NCBI RefSeq assembly: GCF_034137685.1
Contig: NZ_CP139418.1
Coordinates: forward strand, 585,001 to 649,000
Length of the DNA: 64,000 nt
Source of the DNA: Streptococcus sp. S1
GTDB taxonomy: Bacteria; Bacillota; Bacilli; Lactobacillales; Streptococcaceae
Reading direction: 5' to 3'
Shown: positions 53,238 through 61,837 of the stretch, piece by piece
Numbering within the stretch: position 1 is the first letter of the stretch
How the letters are laid out: each line of letters starts with the position of its first letter
The notes under the pieces: model-generated
Databases searched by the model: none
Told to the model about the DNA's origin: nothing
What the model saw: only the letters and a program-made list of their open reading frames with translations
Program-made: the position numbers and the translations under genes

Positions 53238-54752
53238 ATGACAGTATACAATATCAATCTTGGAATCGGTTGGGCTAGCAGTGGTGTTGAGTATGCCCAG
53301 GCCTACCGTGCCCAGTTGTTACGCAATATCCATCAACCAGCTAAGTTTGCCTTTATGGATATGATTCTAGCCGATAATATCCAGCATTTAACAGAAAATA
53401 TCGGTTTTCAAAATGATGAAATCATCTGGCTCTATAGCCATTTTACGGATATGAAGATTGCGCCAACGACTTATACCCTTGATCAGGTCTTAGCAGGATT
53501 TGCCGGAAAACCGACTCGTGAAGAAGTCAATGGTAAGATCAAGCGCTTCTTTTATGAGGACCAGGACAACTTTTTGACCTGCTACTTGCGGGCAGAAAAT
53601 AGTCCTTATGTCGAACGTTGCGAGTATGTATCTAGAGGGATTTTGGTGAGAAAGGATTATTTCTCCTATACCCGTTATTGTACCGAGTACTTCATTCCTA
53701 AGAACAATCAAGCCAACTTGATTGAACGCCGGTTTTACAATGAAGACGGGTCGGTTGCCTACAGCATGCAGATGGCGGATGGCCGCGAAATCTATCGTTT
53801 CCCAGATCGCTACCTGGTTGGTCGCCAAGAATTGATCCGTTACTTCATGCAGACCCTTCAATTGACCAAACAAGATCTGGTGATTTTGGATCGGGAAACC
53901 AATATTGGTCAGCCTATCTTTGAAGAAGCGCAAAAAGCCCGCCTGGGGGTGGTCGTCCATGCCGAGCACTTCAGTGCCAATAATGTCGATGATCAGTATA
54001 TCTTGTGGAACAACTATTACGAGTACCAATTTACCAATGCGGACAAGGTGGACTTCTTTATTGTCGCGACGGACCGCCAAAAAGAAATCTTAGCCGAGCA
54101 ATTTGCCAAATACACCAACCATCAGCCAGCTATCTATACCATTCCAGTTGGGAGTCTTGCGAACTTGCCACAGAACGAAAATCGCACCCCATTTTCTATG
54201 ATTACTGCCTCTCGTTTAGCGACAGAAAAGCATATTGACTGGTTGGTGCGAGCAGTGGTTCGTGCCAAAAAAGAATTACCAGAGCTATCTTTTGACATCT
54301 ATGGAAAAGGTGGAGAAGAAGGCAAATTGCGCTCTCTGATTGATGAATTGGGGGCGGCAGACTATATCCATCTCAAAGGGCATGCCAATCTAGAGGAAAT
54401 TTATAAGAATTATGAGGTTTACCTGTCAGCATCGACCAGTGAAGGCTTTGGGTTGACCCTGATGGAGGCGATTGGTTCTGGACTTCCGATTATCGGTTTT
54501 GATGTTCCTTATGGAAACCAGACCTTTGTCACAGAAGGGGAAAATGGCTATCTCATTCCGCCTTCAGCAGATCAAGTGGTCGACCAGATCGCTGCTGCCT
54601 TTTCGGAGAAAATCATCCAGCTATACAAAAAAGATGATCTAGCCAGCATACGTCAAGCATCTTATGCGCGTGCAGAAGACTTTTTGACCAGCCGAGTAGA
54701 AGAAGCTTGGGCGCAATTGATAGAAGAGGTGACACATGCTGAATGTATTTGA
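53238..54752 (+). CDS. gtfA: GlcNAc transferase subunit GtfA (Gtf1)
   Basis: GtfA is the catalytic subunit that attaches GlcNAc to Ser/Thr of the adhesins in the cytoplasm, working with GtfB. The 504-residue GT4-type enzyme starts TVYNINLGIGWASSGVEYAQ, the family start, and has the donor-binding C-terminal motif SEGFGLTLMEAIGSGLPIIG with the conserved EX7E-like spacing. The final 17 bp overlap gtfB, which fits tight co-expression of the two subunits. Confidence 0.95.
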   Translation: MTVYNINLGIGWASSGVEYAQAYRAQLLRNIHQPAKFAFMDMILADNIQHLTENIGFQNDEIIWLYSHFTDMKIAPTTYTLDQVLAGFAGKPTREEVNGKIKRFFYEDQDNFLTCYLRAENSPYVERCEYVSRGILVRKDYFSYTRYCTEYFIPKNNQANLIERRFYNEDGSVAYSMQMADGREIYRFPDRYLVGRQELIRYFMQTLQLTKQDLVILDRETNIGQPIFEEAQKARLGVVVHAEHFSANNVDDQYILWNNYYEYQFTNADKVDFFIVATDRQKEILAEQFAKYTNHQPAIYTIPVGSLANLPQNENRTPFSMITASRLATEKHIDWLVRAVVRAKKELPELSFDIYGKGGEEGKLRSLIDELGAADYIHLKGHANLEEIYKNYEVYLSASTSEGFGLTLMEAIGSGLPIIGFDVPYGNQTFVTEGENGYLIPPSADQVVDQIAAAFSEKIIQLYKKDDLASIRQASYARAEDFLTSRVEEAWAQLIEEVTHAECI

Positions 54753-56091
54753 TAGTTATTCTCGTGAAAGCCAAGACCTGCTCCACTCCATGAAAGAGTC
54801 TGGTTTTGACCATCCGACCGTTGTTTTGGAGCCAAATGGTTTCTTACCAGACGGTGTCGAGTCTCCCTTTATCTATTTCTTAGGACAAGCAAAAGGGGAG
54901 AAGCGGGGACGCTACTTTAATGAAGTTCCAGTGCCTGATTTCTGGGAAGTTTCTGGGGATAACAGTTCGGGGAAAGTGACCTACTATGGTCAGGAAAAGG
55001 CTCGGATTGTGTACCATGCTGCTTCCTATAAACGCATCGTCGAGCGCTTAGAGTGGTTAGATGATAAGGGGCAAGTGGTCATGATTGAGCACTATGACCA
55101 ATACGGCCGTAAGATTGCTGTAACGACTTGTGGTGATCAAGGTCAGCATTTGGTGACCACTTATTTTGAAGGGGATACCGAGCGCTTGACAGAAAATCAC
55201 CAAACAGGGGATTTGATCTTGACCTTGGACCATCAACCCATGCGGATTTTCAAGAATCGCTTAGATTACTTTGTCTTTTATCTAGAGTATCGTGGTTTTG
55301 ATCTAGATGGTTTGGTCTACAATACGCTGGCTACCTCCTTTAGTATTAGTCTCCAGCTGGGCAATAAAGGCATCAGAGGACGCGACGTCTTGGTGTGGCA
55401 GGAGCCTCTTCACGACAGCCTTCCGGGCAACATGCAGTTGATTCTAAAGAGCCCAGAAATCCGTACCAAGAAGATCTTGATTCCGCAAAACGCGACCTAT
55501 CATCGCGCTTTGCAGTTGACCTCGCAGGACCAGCATAGCTATTTCGGTCCCCTTGGCTACCTGTATGATTTCAAGGTGAAAGACGATATCCGTAAAGACG
55601 CCTTTGTCTTGACCAATTCGGATCAGATCGAAGCCTTGACTTACCTAGTAGAGAACTTGCCAAATGTGACCTTCCGTGTAGCAGCTTTGACGGAGATGTC
55701 TGCGAGCCTCTTGTCTATGGTCCGCTATCCAAATGTGGTCTTGTACCAAAATATCAGTCAAGAGCGGATCAAAGAGTTGCTTAAGGTCTCTAGTATTTAT
55801 CTAGATATCAACCACTATGCAGAGGTGCAAGGCATTGTTCGCAAGGCCTTCGAACACCAGCAAGTCATCCTTGCCTTTAGCCATACCCTGCATGACTGCC
55901 ACTTCCTCGCACAAGCCAATATCTTTGATCAAGGAAAAGAAGCAGATATGGTGGCCCGTATTCAGGAAATCTACCAATCCGTGGATAACTACAGAGAAGC
56001 CGTCGCGCAACAAATTGCCCAATCAAGTAGCGTTGAGCCAGCTGTTTTCAAAGCTCGCTTGCAAGAAGGGATAGGTGGACACAGTGAGTGA
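54736..56091 (+). CDS. gtfB: Glycosyltransferase chaperone/subunit GtfB (Gtf2)
   Basis: GtfB binds the unmodified and partly modified adhesin and stabilises GtfA. It is GT-like but lacks transferase activity itself. The 451-residue protein begins LNVFDSYSRESQDLLHSMKE, matching the family, and has the conserved EVPVPDFWEV and YFVFYLEYRGF stretches. It overlaps gtfA by 17 bp and its end overlaps the start of asp4. Confidence 0.93.
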   Translation: MLNVFDSYSRESQDLLHSMKESGFDHPTVVLEPNGFLPDGVESPFIYFLGQAKGEKRGRYFNEVPVPDFWEVSGDNSSGKVTYYGQEKARIVYHAASYKRIVERLEWLDDKGQVVMIEHYDQYGRKIAVTTCGDQGQHLVTTYFEGDTERLTENHQTGDLILTLDHQPMRIFKNRLDYFVFYLEYRGFDLDGLVYNTLATSFSISLQLGNKGIRGRDVLVWQEPLHDSLPGNMQLILKSPEIRTKKILIPQNATYHRALQLTSQDQHSYFGPLGYLYDFKVKDDIRKDAFVLTNSDQIEALTYLVENLPNVTFRVAALTEMSASLLSMVRYPNVVLYQNISQERIKELLKVSSIYLDINHYAEVQGIVRKAFEHQQVILAFSHTLHDCHFLAQANIFDQGKEADMVARIQEIYQSVDNYREAVAQQIAQSSSVEPAVFKARLQEGIGGHSE

Positions 56092-56275
56092 TCGTAAGAA
56101 AGATTTATTTTACAAAGAAGTAGAAGGGCGGATGGAGTCTCTCAAACGCCGTCCTGCCGAAAAAGAAAAGACGACACGTTCTGAAAAGATCAATGTCACT
56201 TTTAATGTGATCATTGGTTTGGTGATTTTGTTGGGAGTTATTTTTACCCTCTTCAGAGTGTTAGGAGGATCCTAA
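56084..56275 (+). CDS. asp4: Accessory Sec system protein Asp4 (SecE-like)
   Basis: This 63-residue protein has a basic cytoplasmic N-terminus (KKDLFYKEVEGRMESLKRRP) and one membrane helix at the end (VIIGLVILLGVIFTLF), as in SecE-like Asp4. I use GTG 56084 with AGGTGG upstream, giving the expected length; GTG 56075 is an alternative. It overlaps the gtfB end by 8 bp. It is a likely part of the SecY2 channel complex. Confidence 0.85.
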   Translation: MSDRKKDLFYKEVEGRMESLKRRPAEKEKTTRSEKINVTFNVIIGLVILLGVIFTLFRVLGGS

Positions 56276-56276
56276 G

Positions 56277-56501
56277 ATGGAAATGGTATTTGCAATCGGG
56301 ATCTCGATCTTATCCCTCGCTCTTGTAGTTCTGATCACCCTGCAGCCTCGCCAACAACAATCGCTTTCAACAGATGCGACCAGTAACCTAGGAAAGCCAA
56401 GTTACTGGCGGTCTCACCGTGGACTCAAGTTAGCGACCCTTGTTGTTAGTATCGTCTTTCTCGTATCCTTATTTCTTTATATGATGGTCGTACAGGCCTA
56501 G
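56277..56501 (+). CDS. asp5: Accessory Sec system protein Asp5 (SecG-like)
   Basis: This 74-residue protein has two membrane helices (about 3-21 and 51-71) separated by a polar loop, as in SecG, and is the last gene of the accessory Sec operon. TTAGGAGGAT precedes the ATG. It probably completes a SecY2/Asp4/Asp5 channel like SecYEG. A terminator follows 18 bp after its stop. Confidence 0.85.
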   Translation: MEMVFAIGISILSLALVVLITLQPRQQQSLSTDATSNLGKPSYWRSHRGLKLATLVVSIVFLVSLFLYMMVVQA

Positions 56502-56518
56502 TTTCTAATAGAATGGAT

Positions 56519-56549
56519 AAAAGAAGTTGGTATTCTCCGACTTCTTTTA
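56519..56549 (+). terminator. Intrinsic terminator of the accessory Sec operon
   Basis: AAAAGAAGTTGG (56519-56530) pairs with CCGACTTCTTTT (56537-56548) around TATTCT, one wobble pair. Confidence 0.85.
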
Positions 56550-56624
56550 GAATGTAATCCATCTGTTTCTTACATAATGCAACCTAAATGATACTTAAAA
56601 AATTAAAGAGATATCTACAATTTG

Positions 56625-56800
56625 AAGAGGCTGGGACAAAAGTCCTAGCCTCTCAATTATTTTTGGATTGTCGATCAAGACGCAGAGGTTGATGGGCTCT
56701 ACTACGCTGATTTCATCAGCTTTTACAGCCCTACTCAACTGTGCGGAGGTGGGACGACGAAATCGAATTCTAACGAATTACCGATTTCTGTCCCAATCTC
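56625..56800 (-). repeat. Dispersed intergenic repeat, copy 2 (inverted)
   Basis: It is the reverse complement of the element at 31987-32157, matching through the central stem and the end hairpin GAGGCTGGGAC-AAAA-GTCCTAGCCTC. Near its right end it has an extra stem (AATCGAATTC / GAATTACCGATT region) missing in copy 1. It lies between the accessory Sec terminator and the TDT transporter gene. Confidence 0.85.
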
Positions 56801-56829
56801 TTTTTTTATCCTGCTTCCTTCTCTTTTAT

Positions 56830-56837
56830 GGTATACT
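56830..56837 (+). promoter_or_regulatory. Candidate promoter of the TDT transporter
   Basis: GGTATACT with T at 56829 gives a TGGTATACT extended -10, 30 bp before the ATG. There is no clear -35. Confidence 0.5.
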
Positions 56838-56865
56838 GAAAGCGACAACATGATTGGAGCTTCCG

Positions 56866-57759
56866 ATGAAAAAGATCCCCTTAGTATTTTCAGGCTGTCT
56901 GTTAGGACTGGTTGGCGCTGGAAACCTTCTCGCAGACTCGCTACCCTTCCTTGCCCATGCCTTTAGTCTGACAGGTTTGTTCTTCTGGTTTTTCTTTGTC
57001 GTTTATCATGCGATTCGTTGGCAAGAAACCAAGATAGAACTCCAACAACCAGCTCTTTTATCTGGGATGGCGACTTTTCCCATGGCAGGGATGATTCTAT
57101 CCACCTATCTTTTGCGCCTCTTTCCTGCCTTTGGAGGTCTATCACAGTTGGTCTGGTGGTCTGCCTTTCTCTTGGACCTGGGCTTAATTCTCTATTTTAC
57201 CAAGACCCATGTCCTAGCGCGACCAAGAGCCAATGCCACTCCCAGTTGGACCGTTCTCTATGTGGGCATTGCAGTAGCAGCTTTGACCTATCCCGTTGTG
57301 GGAATTAGGGGGATTGCTTATTTCGCTTTAGTGATTGGTTTTGGTTTGACCTTTCTTCTTTATCCCCTTATCTATCATGATTTGAAGCAGTCTCCCTTAC
57401 CCAGTCATCTGTTGGGCCAAGAAGGCATCTATTGCGCTCCATTTTCCCTTCTGTTAGCAGCTCTGGTTCGTGTGGGTGGAGCAAGCCTTCCTGTCTGGTT
57501 CTTACTGATCATGGTAGTGGCCTCGCAAGGTTTTTATTTCTTTGTTTTGACGCGCCTACCGAAAATGATCAAAGAAGGTTTTCAACCTGCTTTTTCAGCG
57601 CTGACCTTTCTAACAGTCATCACAGCGACCTCTTTGAAAATGGCCCAAGGCTTATTGCAACTGCCTTTCTTGACAGGTCTCGTATGGATGGAAACTCTTC
57701 TTTGTCTCTTGATTTTAGTCGCTGTCTTAGGTGGTTATGTGGCCTATCTCAGAGAGTAG
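56866..57759 (+). CDS. TDT family (TehA/SLAC1-like) membrane transporter
   Basis: The 297-residue protein has about ten membrane helices, the size and layout of the tellurite-resistance/dicarboxylate transporter family, whose members are anion channels or exporters. Stretches such as MATFPMAGMILSTYLLRL (helix 3 region) and GIYCAPFSLLLAALVRVGG support it. I use ATG 56866 with GGAG upstream; the TTG at 56854 is too early. Substrate unknown. It is a single gene with its own promoter. Confidence 0.75.
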   Translation: MKKIPLVFSGCLLGLVGAGNLLADSLPFLAHAFSLTGLFFWFFFVVYHAIRWQETKIELQQPALLSGMATFPMAGMILSTYLLRLFPAFGGLSQLVWWSAFLLDLGLILYFTKTHVLARPRANATPSWTVLYVGIAVAALTYPVVGIRGIAYFALVIGFGLTFLLYPLIYHDLKQSPLPSHLLGQEGIYCAPFSLLLAALVRVGGASLPVWFLLIMVVASQGFYFFVLTRLPKMIKEGFQPAFSALTFLTVITATSLKMAQGLLQLPFLTGLVWMETLLCLLILVAVLGGYVAYLRE

Positions 57760-57844
57760 GAAGTCATCCTTTTTCATTGAAACCTAGTCACGATTATGGT
57801 AAGATGCACTATACGATTTGTCATACTTTATAGGAAAGGTATCT

Positions 57845-58522
57845 ATGAAATTCATCAAAGGAAAGCTCTCACTGCTTTATCCCCTCTTTCTGCTCTTGTT
57901 TTATTTTTATGTTCGGCCTCAATTTCGCCCCTTGGCCCAGTATGTCTCCAATAGTGTAGCAAGTGCCAATAGCTATTATTGGACCTTATTTGGCCTAGAA
58001 GGCCTCTATGCAGTCTTTACAGGATTTTTGGTCTACCGTTTTTCTAAAAAAGCGCAGTTTAAGCTGGGGAAGAACCCTTTTCAAGCTCTGATAGAAGCCG
58101 TTTTTGCGGCTTGTTTGGTTTACTGGTTGGACTACTTCATCAGTGGTTTTGTCCAAGGACGGGCGGCCGTTTTGAGTCTGTTTCCACGGGAAATTAGCCC
58201 CACAGGGGTGCTTATCCTAGTGATCGCAATGGTCGTCATCCGGCCAGTGACAGAAGAGCTGATCTTTCGTGGAGCCTTGGTGAATGCCTACCTCAAAGGC
58301 TGGAAACTCTATGCTGAGATTTGGCTTCCAGCCCTCATATACAGTGGCCTACATTTTCTTCACAATCCCTTTTCGCTAGGAGCTTCTATCATCTATCTCC
58401 TGCCGAGTGTGATTTTTGGGATCCTGTATTATCGGAGTAAGACGCTCCTTTCTCCAATTTTAGCTCATATCTTGCTCAATCTCTACTACACCTTGCCTTT
58501 ACTTTTATCTGTATTTAAGTAG
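57845..58522 (+). CDS. CPBP family intramembrane metalloprotease
   Basis: The 225-residue protein has about six to seven membrane helices and the CPBP (Abi) motifs TEELIFRGAL (EExxxR glutamates and arginine), HFLHNPF (metal-binding His) and a final HILLNL. Such proteases process membrane peptides or, in some bacteriocin loci, give self-immunity. Nothing bacteriocin-like lies near. ATG 57845 follows AGGAAAGG at good distance. Confidence 0.88.
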   Translation: MKFIKGKLSLLYPLFLLLFYFYVRPQFRPLAQYVSNSVASANSYYWTLFGLEGLYAVFTGFLVYRFSKKAQFKLGKNPFQALIEAVFAACLVYWLDYFISGFVQGRAAVLSLFPREISPTGVLILVIAMVVIRPVTEELIFRGALVNAYLKGWKLYAEIWLPALIYSGLHFLHNPFSLGASIIYLLPSVIFGILYYRSKTLLSPILAHILLNLYYTLPLLLSVFK

Positions 58523-58555
58523 CAACCGATTTCCTGAGTGAGATTGGTTTTTTTT
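58523..58555 (+). terminator. Terminator overlapping the rnpA promoter
   Basis: AACCGATTTC (58523-58532) pairs with GAGATTGGTT (58540-58549) with wobbles, followed by TTTTTT. Its right arm contains the -35 of the next promoter (58544-58549). Confidence 0.6.
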
Positions 58556-58571
58556 GAAAATATGGTATAAT
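58544..58571 (+). promoter_or_regulatory. Promoter of rnpA-yidC-jag
   Basis: TTGGTT (58544-58549), a 16-bp spacer and TATAAT (58566-58571) with TGG before it (extended -10). Confidence 0.7.
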
Positions 58572-58600
58572 AGAATAAATTTAATAGAGGGAGTTGAGGT

Positions 58601-58942
58601 TTGAAAAAAAGCTACCGCGTCAAACGTGACAAAGATTTTAATGCTATTTTTAAAAGTGGTCAAAATGTTGCCAATCGGAAATTCGTTGTTTACCGCTTGC
58701 GCAAAGACCAACCGCATTTTCGAGTCGGCCTGTCTGTTAGTAAGAAACTGGGAAATGCTGTGACCAGAAATCGCATCAAACGTTTGATTCGCCATGTTTT
58801 GATCAAACACCAAGCCTTCCTTACGACCGATGATTTTGTTGTCATTGCTCGTAAAGGAGTGGAGGAACTCGACTTTCATCAAGTAGAGAAAAATCTTGTA
58901 CATGTCTTAAAATTAGCACATGTCTACCAAGAAAGGGAATAA
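58601..58942 (+). CDS. rnpA: Ribonuclease P protein component
   Basis: It assists RNase P RNA in cutting the 5' leader of tRNA precursors. The 113-residue basic protein begins [19 protein letters not shown] and has the RNR signature ([16 protein letters not shown]). The start is TTG at 58601 with TTGAGG-type purines before it. It is one base from yidC, the usual order. In many bacteria rpmH sits just upstream; here rpmH is about 2.6 kb downstream. Confidence 0.95.
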   Translation: MKKSYRVKRDKDFNAIFKSGQNVANRKFVVYRLRKDQPHFRVGLSVSKKLGNAVTRNRIKRLIRHVLIKHQAFLTTDDFVVIARKGVEELDFHQVEKNLVHVLKLAHVYQERE

Positions 58943-58943
58943 T

Positions 58944-59759
58944 GTGAAAAAGAAACTGAAGTTAACTGGATTATTAGGAGCGGCCTTATTGGTCTTGACA
59001 GCTTGTGGAACCTCTCAAGTGACAGCTCAGTCGACGGGTGGTTGGGAACGCTTCGTCTACTTCTTTGCAGAAGCTATCCGCTTCTTGTCCTTTGGTGGAA
59101 GTATCGGTGTAGGGATTATCGTCTTTACCATTGTCATCCGGACGGTCCTCTTGCCTCTCTTCCAATATCAAATGAATTCAACCCGCAAAATGCAGGAAAT
59201 TCAACCCCTCCTCAAGGAATTGCAAGCTAAGTATCCTGGGAAGGATCTTGATAGTCGGACCAAGCTTTCTGAAGAGATGCGGGCCCTTTACAAGGAAAAA
59301 GGCGTCAAAACGTCTTCAGCCTTCCTTCCTCTCTTAATCCAGATGCCGGTCTTGATGGCCTTGTTCCAAGCGCTGAGCCGTGTCGAATTTCTTAAAGTCG
59401 GTCACTTCCTTTGGTTGGACCTTGGTGCGATTGATCCGACTTATATCTTGCCGGTTCTTGCAGCACTCTTCACATTTTTCAGCAGTTGGTTGACCAATAA
59501 AGCCATGCCAGAGCGCAATGGTAGTGCGACAACCATGATGTATGTGATGCCTGTGATGATCTTCTTCTTTGCCTTGTTCTCAGCCAGCGGGGTCGCACTA
59601 TACTGGGTGACTTCCAATGCTTACCAAGTCGGGCAAACCTATCTCTTGAACAACCCCTTCAAGATTATTGCAGAGCGTGAAGCAAAAGAGCAAGCTTCGC
59701 GCGACATGGAAAAACAAAAACGCCGTGCCCTAAACAAAGCACAGAAAAAGAAAAAATAA
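58944..59759 (+). CDS. yidC: Membrane protein insertase YidC (lipoprotein form)
   Basis: It inserts and folds membrane proteins together with SecYEG or alone. The 271-residue product has a lipoprotein signal (lipobox LTAC, Cys near 22), then the Oxa1/YidC core with five helices, including [23 protein letters not shown] and [16 protein letters not shown], and a basic tail [13 protein letters not shown] for ribosome contact. GTG 58944 follows the rnpA stop by one base and has AAGGGA upstream; the ATG at 58920 lies inside rnpA. A conserved Arg in the hydrophilic groove (IRTVLLP) is present. Confidence 0.94.
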   Translation: MKKKLKLTGLLGAALLVLTACGTSQVTAQSTGGWERFVYFFAEAIRFLSFGGSIGVGIIVFTIVIRTVLLPLFQYQMNSTRKMQEIQPLLKELQAKYPGKDLDSRTKLSEEMRALYKEKGVKTSSAFLPLLIQMPVLMALFQALSRVEFLKVGHFLWLDLGAIDPTYILPVLAALFTFFSSWLTNKAMPERNGSATTMMYVMPVMIFFFALFSASGVALYWVTSNAYQVGQTYLLNNPFKIIAEREAKEQASRDMEKQKRRALNKAQKKKK

Positions 59760-59774
59760 GAAAGAGGTGGACAT

Positions 59775-60722
59775 ATGGTCCTATATACTGGAGCAACTGT
59801 TGAAGAAGCGATTCAAAAAGGTCTGAACGATTTAGATATTCCTCGTATGAAGGCACATATTACGGTTGTAGCGCGTGAAAAGAAAGGTTTTCTTGGCTTG
59901 TTTGGGAAAAAACCAGCCCAAGTAGAGATTGAGCCGATTGCAGAAACAACTGTTGTGAAAGCCAATCAAAAAGCTGTCAAAGGTGTCCCAGATGAGATCA
60001 ATGCGCAAAACGAACCGGTTAAGACTGTGAGCGAAGCAACGGTTGATCTCGGACGCGTCGTAGCAGCGATCAAAAAGGTCGAAGAAGAAGGAGAAGTTGT
60101 CTCTGAAGAAATCAAGACAGAAATCCTGAAACATGACAAAGAAGCAGATACCGTTCTTGAAGAAAAAGGGCATGAACATATCCTTGAAAAAGTCAAAGAA
60201 CCAGCGACAAAAGAATCAAGTGAATCTGATTTCTCAAATCTTGGTATCGAAGTAGAGGAAAACTACAATATCGAAGAAGTCGTAGCTGATGTGACAGCCT
60301 ATGTTCAAACAGTGCTCGATGAAATGGATGTGGATGCGACTATCTCAAGTAGTCACAACCGCCGTACGGTCAATATGCAAATTGATACCAATGAACCAGG
60401 ACGTGTCATTGGGTACCACGGAAAAGTCTTGAAGGCTCTTCAACTTTTGGCGCAAAATTACCTCTATAACCGCTACTCAAAGAATTTTTACATTACCATT
60501 AATGTTAATGACTATGTAGAACACCGGGCAGAAGTTCTTCAAAGCTATGCTCAGAAGTTAGCAACGCGTGCCCTCGAAGATGGGCAAGCCCAACAGACAG
60601 ATCCGATGTCAAACAGTGAACGCAAAATCATTCACCGTATCGTCTCTAAGATGGAAGGAGTCACTAGCTACTCTGAAGGGGAAGAACCAAACCGTTACGT
60701 GGTGGTAGACATCGAAGGATAA
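59775..60722 (+). CDS. jag: RNA-binding protein Jag (KhpB/EloR)
   Basis: Jag/KhpB works with KhpA to control cell elongation and RNA in streptococci. The 315-residue protein shows a Jag-N domain (1-55, ending KKGFLGLFGKKPAQV), a charged linker (60-160), a KH domain (about 175-250, PGRVIGYHGKVLKALQ, the GxxG loop GYHG) and an R3H domain (DPMSNSERKIIHRIVSKM) at the end. It lies 15 bp after yidC with AGAGGTGG upstream, in the usual rnpA-yidC-jag operon. Confidence 0.94.
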   Translation: MVLYTGATVEEAIQKGLNDLDIPRMKAHITVVAREKKGFLGLFGKKPAQVEIEPIAETTVVKANQKAVKGVPDEINAQNEPVKTVSEATVDLGRVVAAIKKVEEEGEVVSEEIKTEILKHDKEADTVLEEKGHEHILEKVKEPATKESSESDFSNLGIEVEENYNIEEVVADVTAYVQTVLDEMDVDATISSSHNRRTVNMQIDTNEPGRVIGYHGKVLKALQLLAQNYLYNRYSKNFYITINVNDYVEHRAEVLQSYAQKLATRALEDGQAQQTDPMSNSERKIIHRIVSKMEGVTSYSEGEEPNRYVVVDIEG

Positions 60723-60742
60723 TCTAGCTATTATTTCCCATA

Positions 60743-60777
60743 AGGGAGAGACGGGATTGAGCCGATCTCTCCTTTTT
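60743..60777 (+). terminator. Intrinsic terminator after jag
   Basis: GGGAGAGACGG (about 60744-60754) pairs with CCGATCTCTCC, leaving one small bulge, then TTTTTT. Confidence 0.8.
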
Positions 60778-60800
60778 TGTTATGATTAGAAAGGAAGCAG

Positions 60801-61430
60801 ATGACATTTGCAGCGATTCGAGAGTTTTTAAAGCTTCAAGGAATTCACTACCAGGCCCCAGCGAAGGCAGGCGTGCTAGCCTCAGAGATGGAGCAGTATC
60901 GTGCCCTAGCTCAAGCGGCTCGTAAGGAATTCACCGATTTAGTCTCAGCCTTTCAGAAGCGTCACCCCTACTTAGAGCAAGATCGGACTAGCCAATGGAT
61001 GAACCAGGCTCAAATTTTGCGGCCTCATTTTTGGGCTTATCTAAGAGGCGAAGGGACGATGGCAGAGCCCATGTTTGCCTTGAGGCTTTATGGGGATGCA
61101 GCTGATTTTGGTGTTTCCTTAGAGGTGAGCTTTATCGAGCGAAAAAAAGACGAGCAGAGCCTTCAAAAACAACACAAGGTTCTCACCCTTCCCATCACTC
61201 AGCCAGTTTATTATTTCGCCCAGAAAAATGGAGAGAGTCAAAGGGTAGAGGGAACAGAAAAGAATCGCCATGATCTGTTACAAGCAGTAGCAGACGGAAC
61301 GGTTCGTAAGGTCCTCGTCAAATACGATGTTTCTCTAGTCGAGGAAGGTTCTCTTGAGGATATCCTGGAACAGTTGCAAGAGGCGCTGGTGGCTCTGGAA
61401 CCCTATTACTTGGCAACCCGTCAGGTGTAG
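60801..61430 (+). CDS. Hypothetical protein
   Basis: The 209-residue soluble protein begins MTFAAIREFLKLQGIHYQAP. The middle has HFWAYLRGEGTMAEPMFALRLY and DFGVSLEVSFIERKK, a pattern that recalls small alpha/beta domains of unknown function, but I cannot name a family. No signal peptide or membrane segment. AAAGGAAG precedes the ATG. It lies between jag and rpmH behind jag's terminator, so it must have its own weak promoter or depend on read-through. Confidence 0.65.
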   Translation: MTFAAIREFLKLQGIHYQAPAKAGVLASEMEQYRALAQAARKEFTDLVSAFQKRHPYLEQDRTSQWMNQAQILRPHFWAYLRGEGTMAEPMFALRLYGDAADFGVSLEVSFIERKKDEQSLQKQHKVLTLPITQPVYYFAQKNGESQRVEGTEKNRHDLLQAVADGTVRKVLVKYDVSLVEEGSLEDILEQLQEALVALEPYYLATRQV

Positions 61431-61475
61431 AAAGGTTTTCTCCAACCTGTATTTGTAACAATTTTGCCATAGCTA

Positions 61476-61504
61476 TTGACAAATAGAGCTGAATCCGATA
61501 GAAT
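61476..61504 (+). promoter_or_regulatory. Promoter of rpmH
   Basis: TTGACA (61476-61481), a 17-bp spacer and TAGAAT (61499-61504). It is a strong near-consensus promoter about 75 bp before the start, fitting a highly expressed ribosomal protein. Confidence 0.8.
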
Positions 61505-61577
61505 GGTAAAGTATGTTTAGTAACTGATCACAACTAGCCGGCTAAACGAATACAAAATCTATGAGGAGGTATTCATC

Positions 61578-61712
61578 GTGAAACGTACTTATCAACCAAG
61601 TAAACTTCGTCGTGCGCGCAAACATGGTTTCCGTCACCGTATGGCAACTAAAAATGGTCGTCGCGTATTGGCAGCTCGTCGTCGTAAAGGACGCAAAGTT
61701 TTGGCTGCTTAA
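61578..61712 (+). CDS. rpmH: 50S ribosomal protein L34
   Basis: The 44-residue basic protein [20 protein letters not shown], ending [11 protein letters not shown], is the complete L34 of the large ribosomal subunit. The start is GTG at 61578 with GAGGAGG about 8 nt upstream. It is flanked by its own promoter and terminator, so it is monocistronic here and not joined to rnpA as in many Firmicutes. Confidence 0.96.
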   Translation: MKRTYQPSKLRRARKHGFRHRMATKNGRRVLAARRRKGRKVLAA

Positions 61713-61727
61713 TTCAGATAAAAACCT

Positions 61728-61766
61728 AAAAACCAGTAGAAACTCGAGACTACTGGTTTTTGTTTT
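61728..61766 (+). terminator. Intrinsic terminator after rpmH
   Basis: AAAAACCAGTAG (61728-61739) pairs with CTACTGGTTTTT (61750-61761) around AAACTCGAGA, followed by more T. Confidence 0.9.
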
Positions 61767-61794
61767 GTCCGAAAGTGAATTTAGAGGCGCTTTC

Positions 61795-61803
61795 TGCTAT
61801 AAT
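61795..61803 (+). promoter_or_regulatory. Extended -10 promoter of tatD-rnmV
   Basis: TGCTATAAT (61795-61803), an extended -10, 35 bp before the tatD ATG. No matching -35. Confidence 0.65.
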
Positions 61804-61837
61804 AGAAAGAAGAAAAACTCGGAAGAAAAGGAAGATC

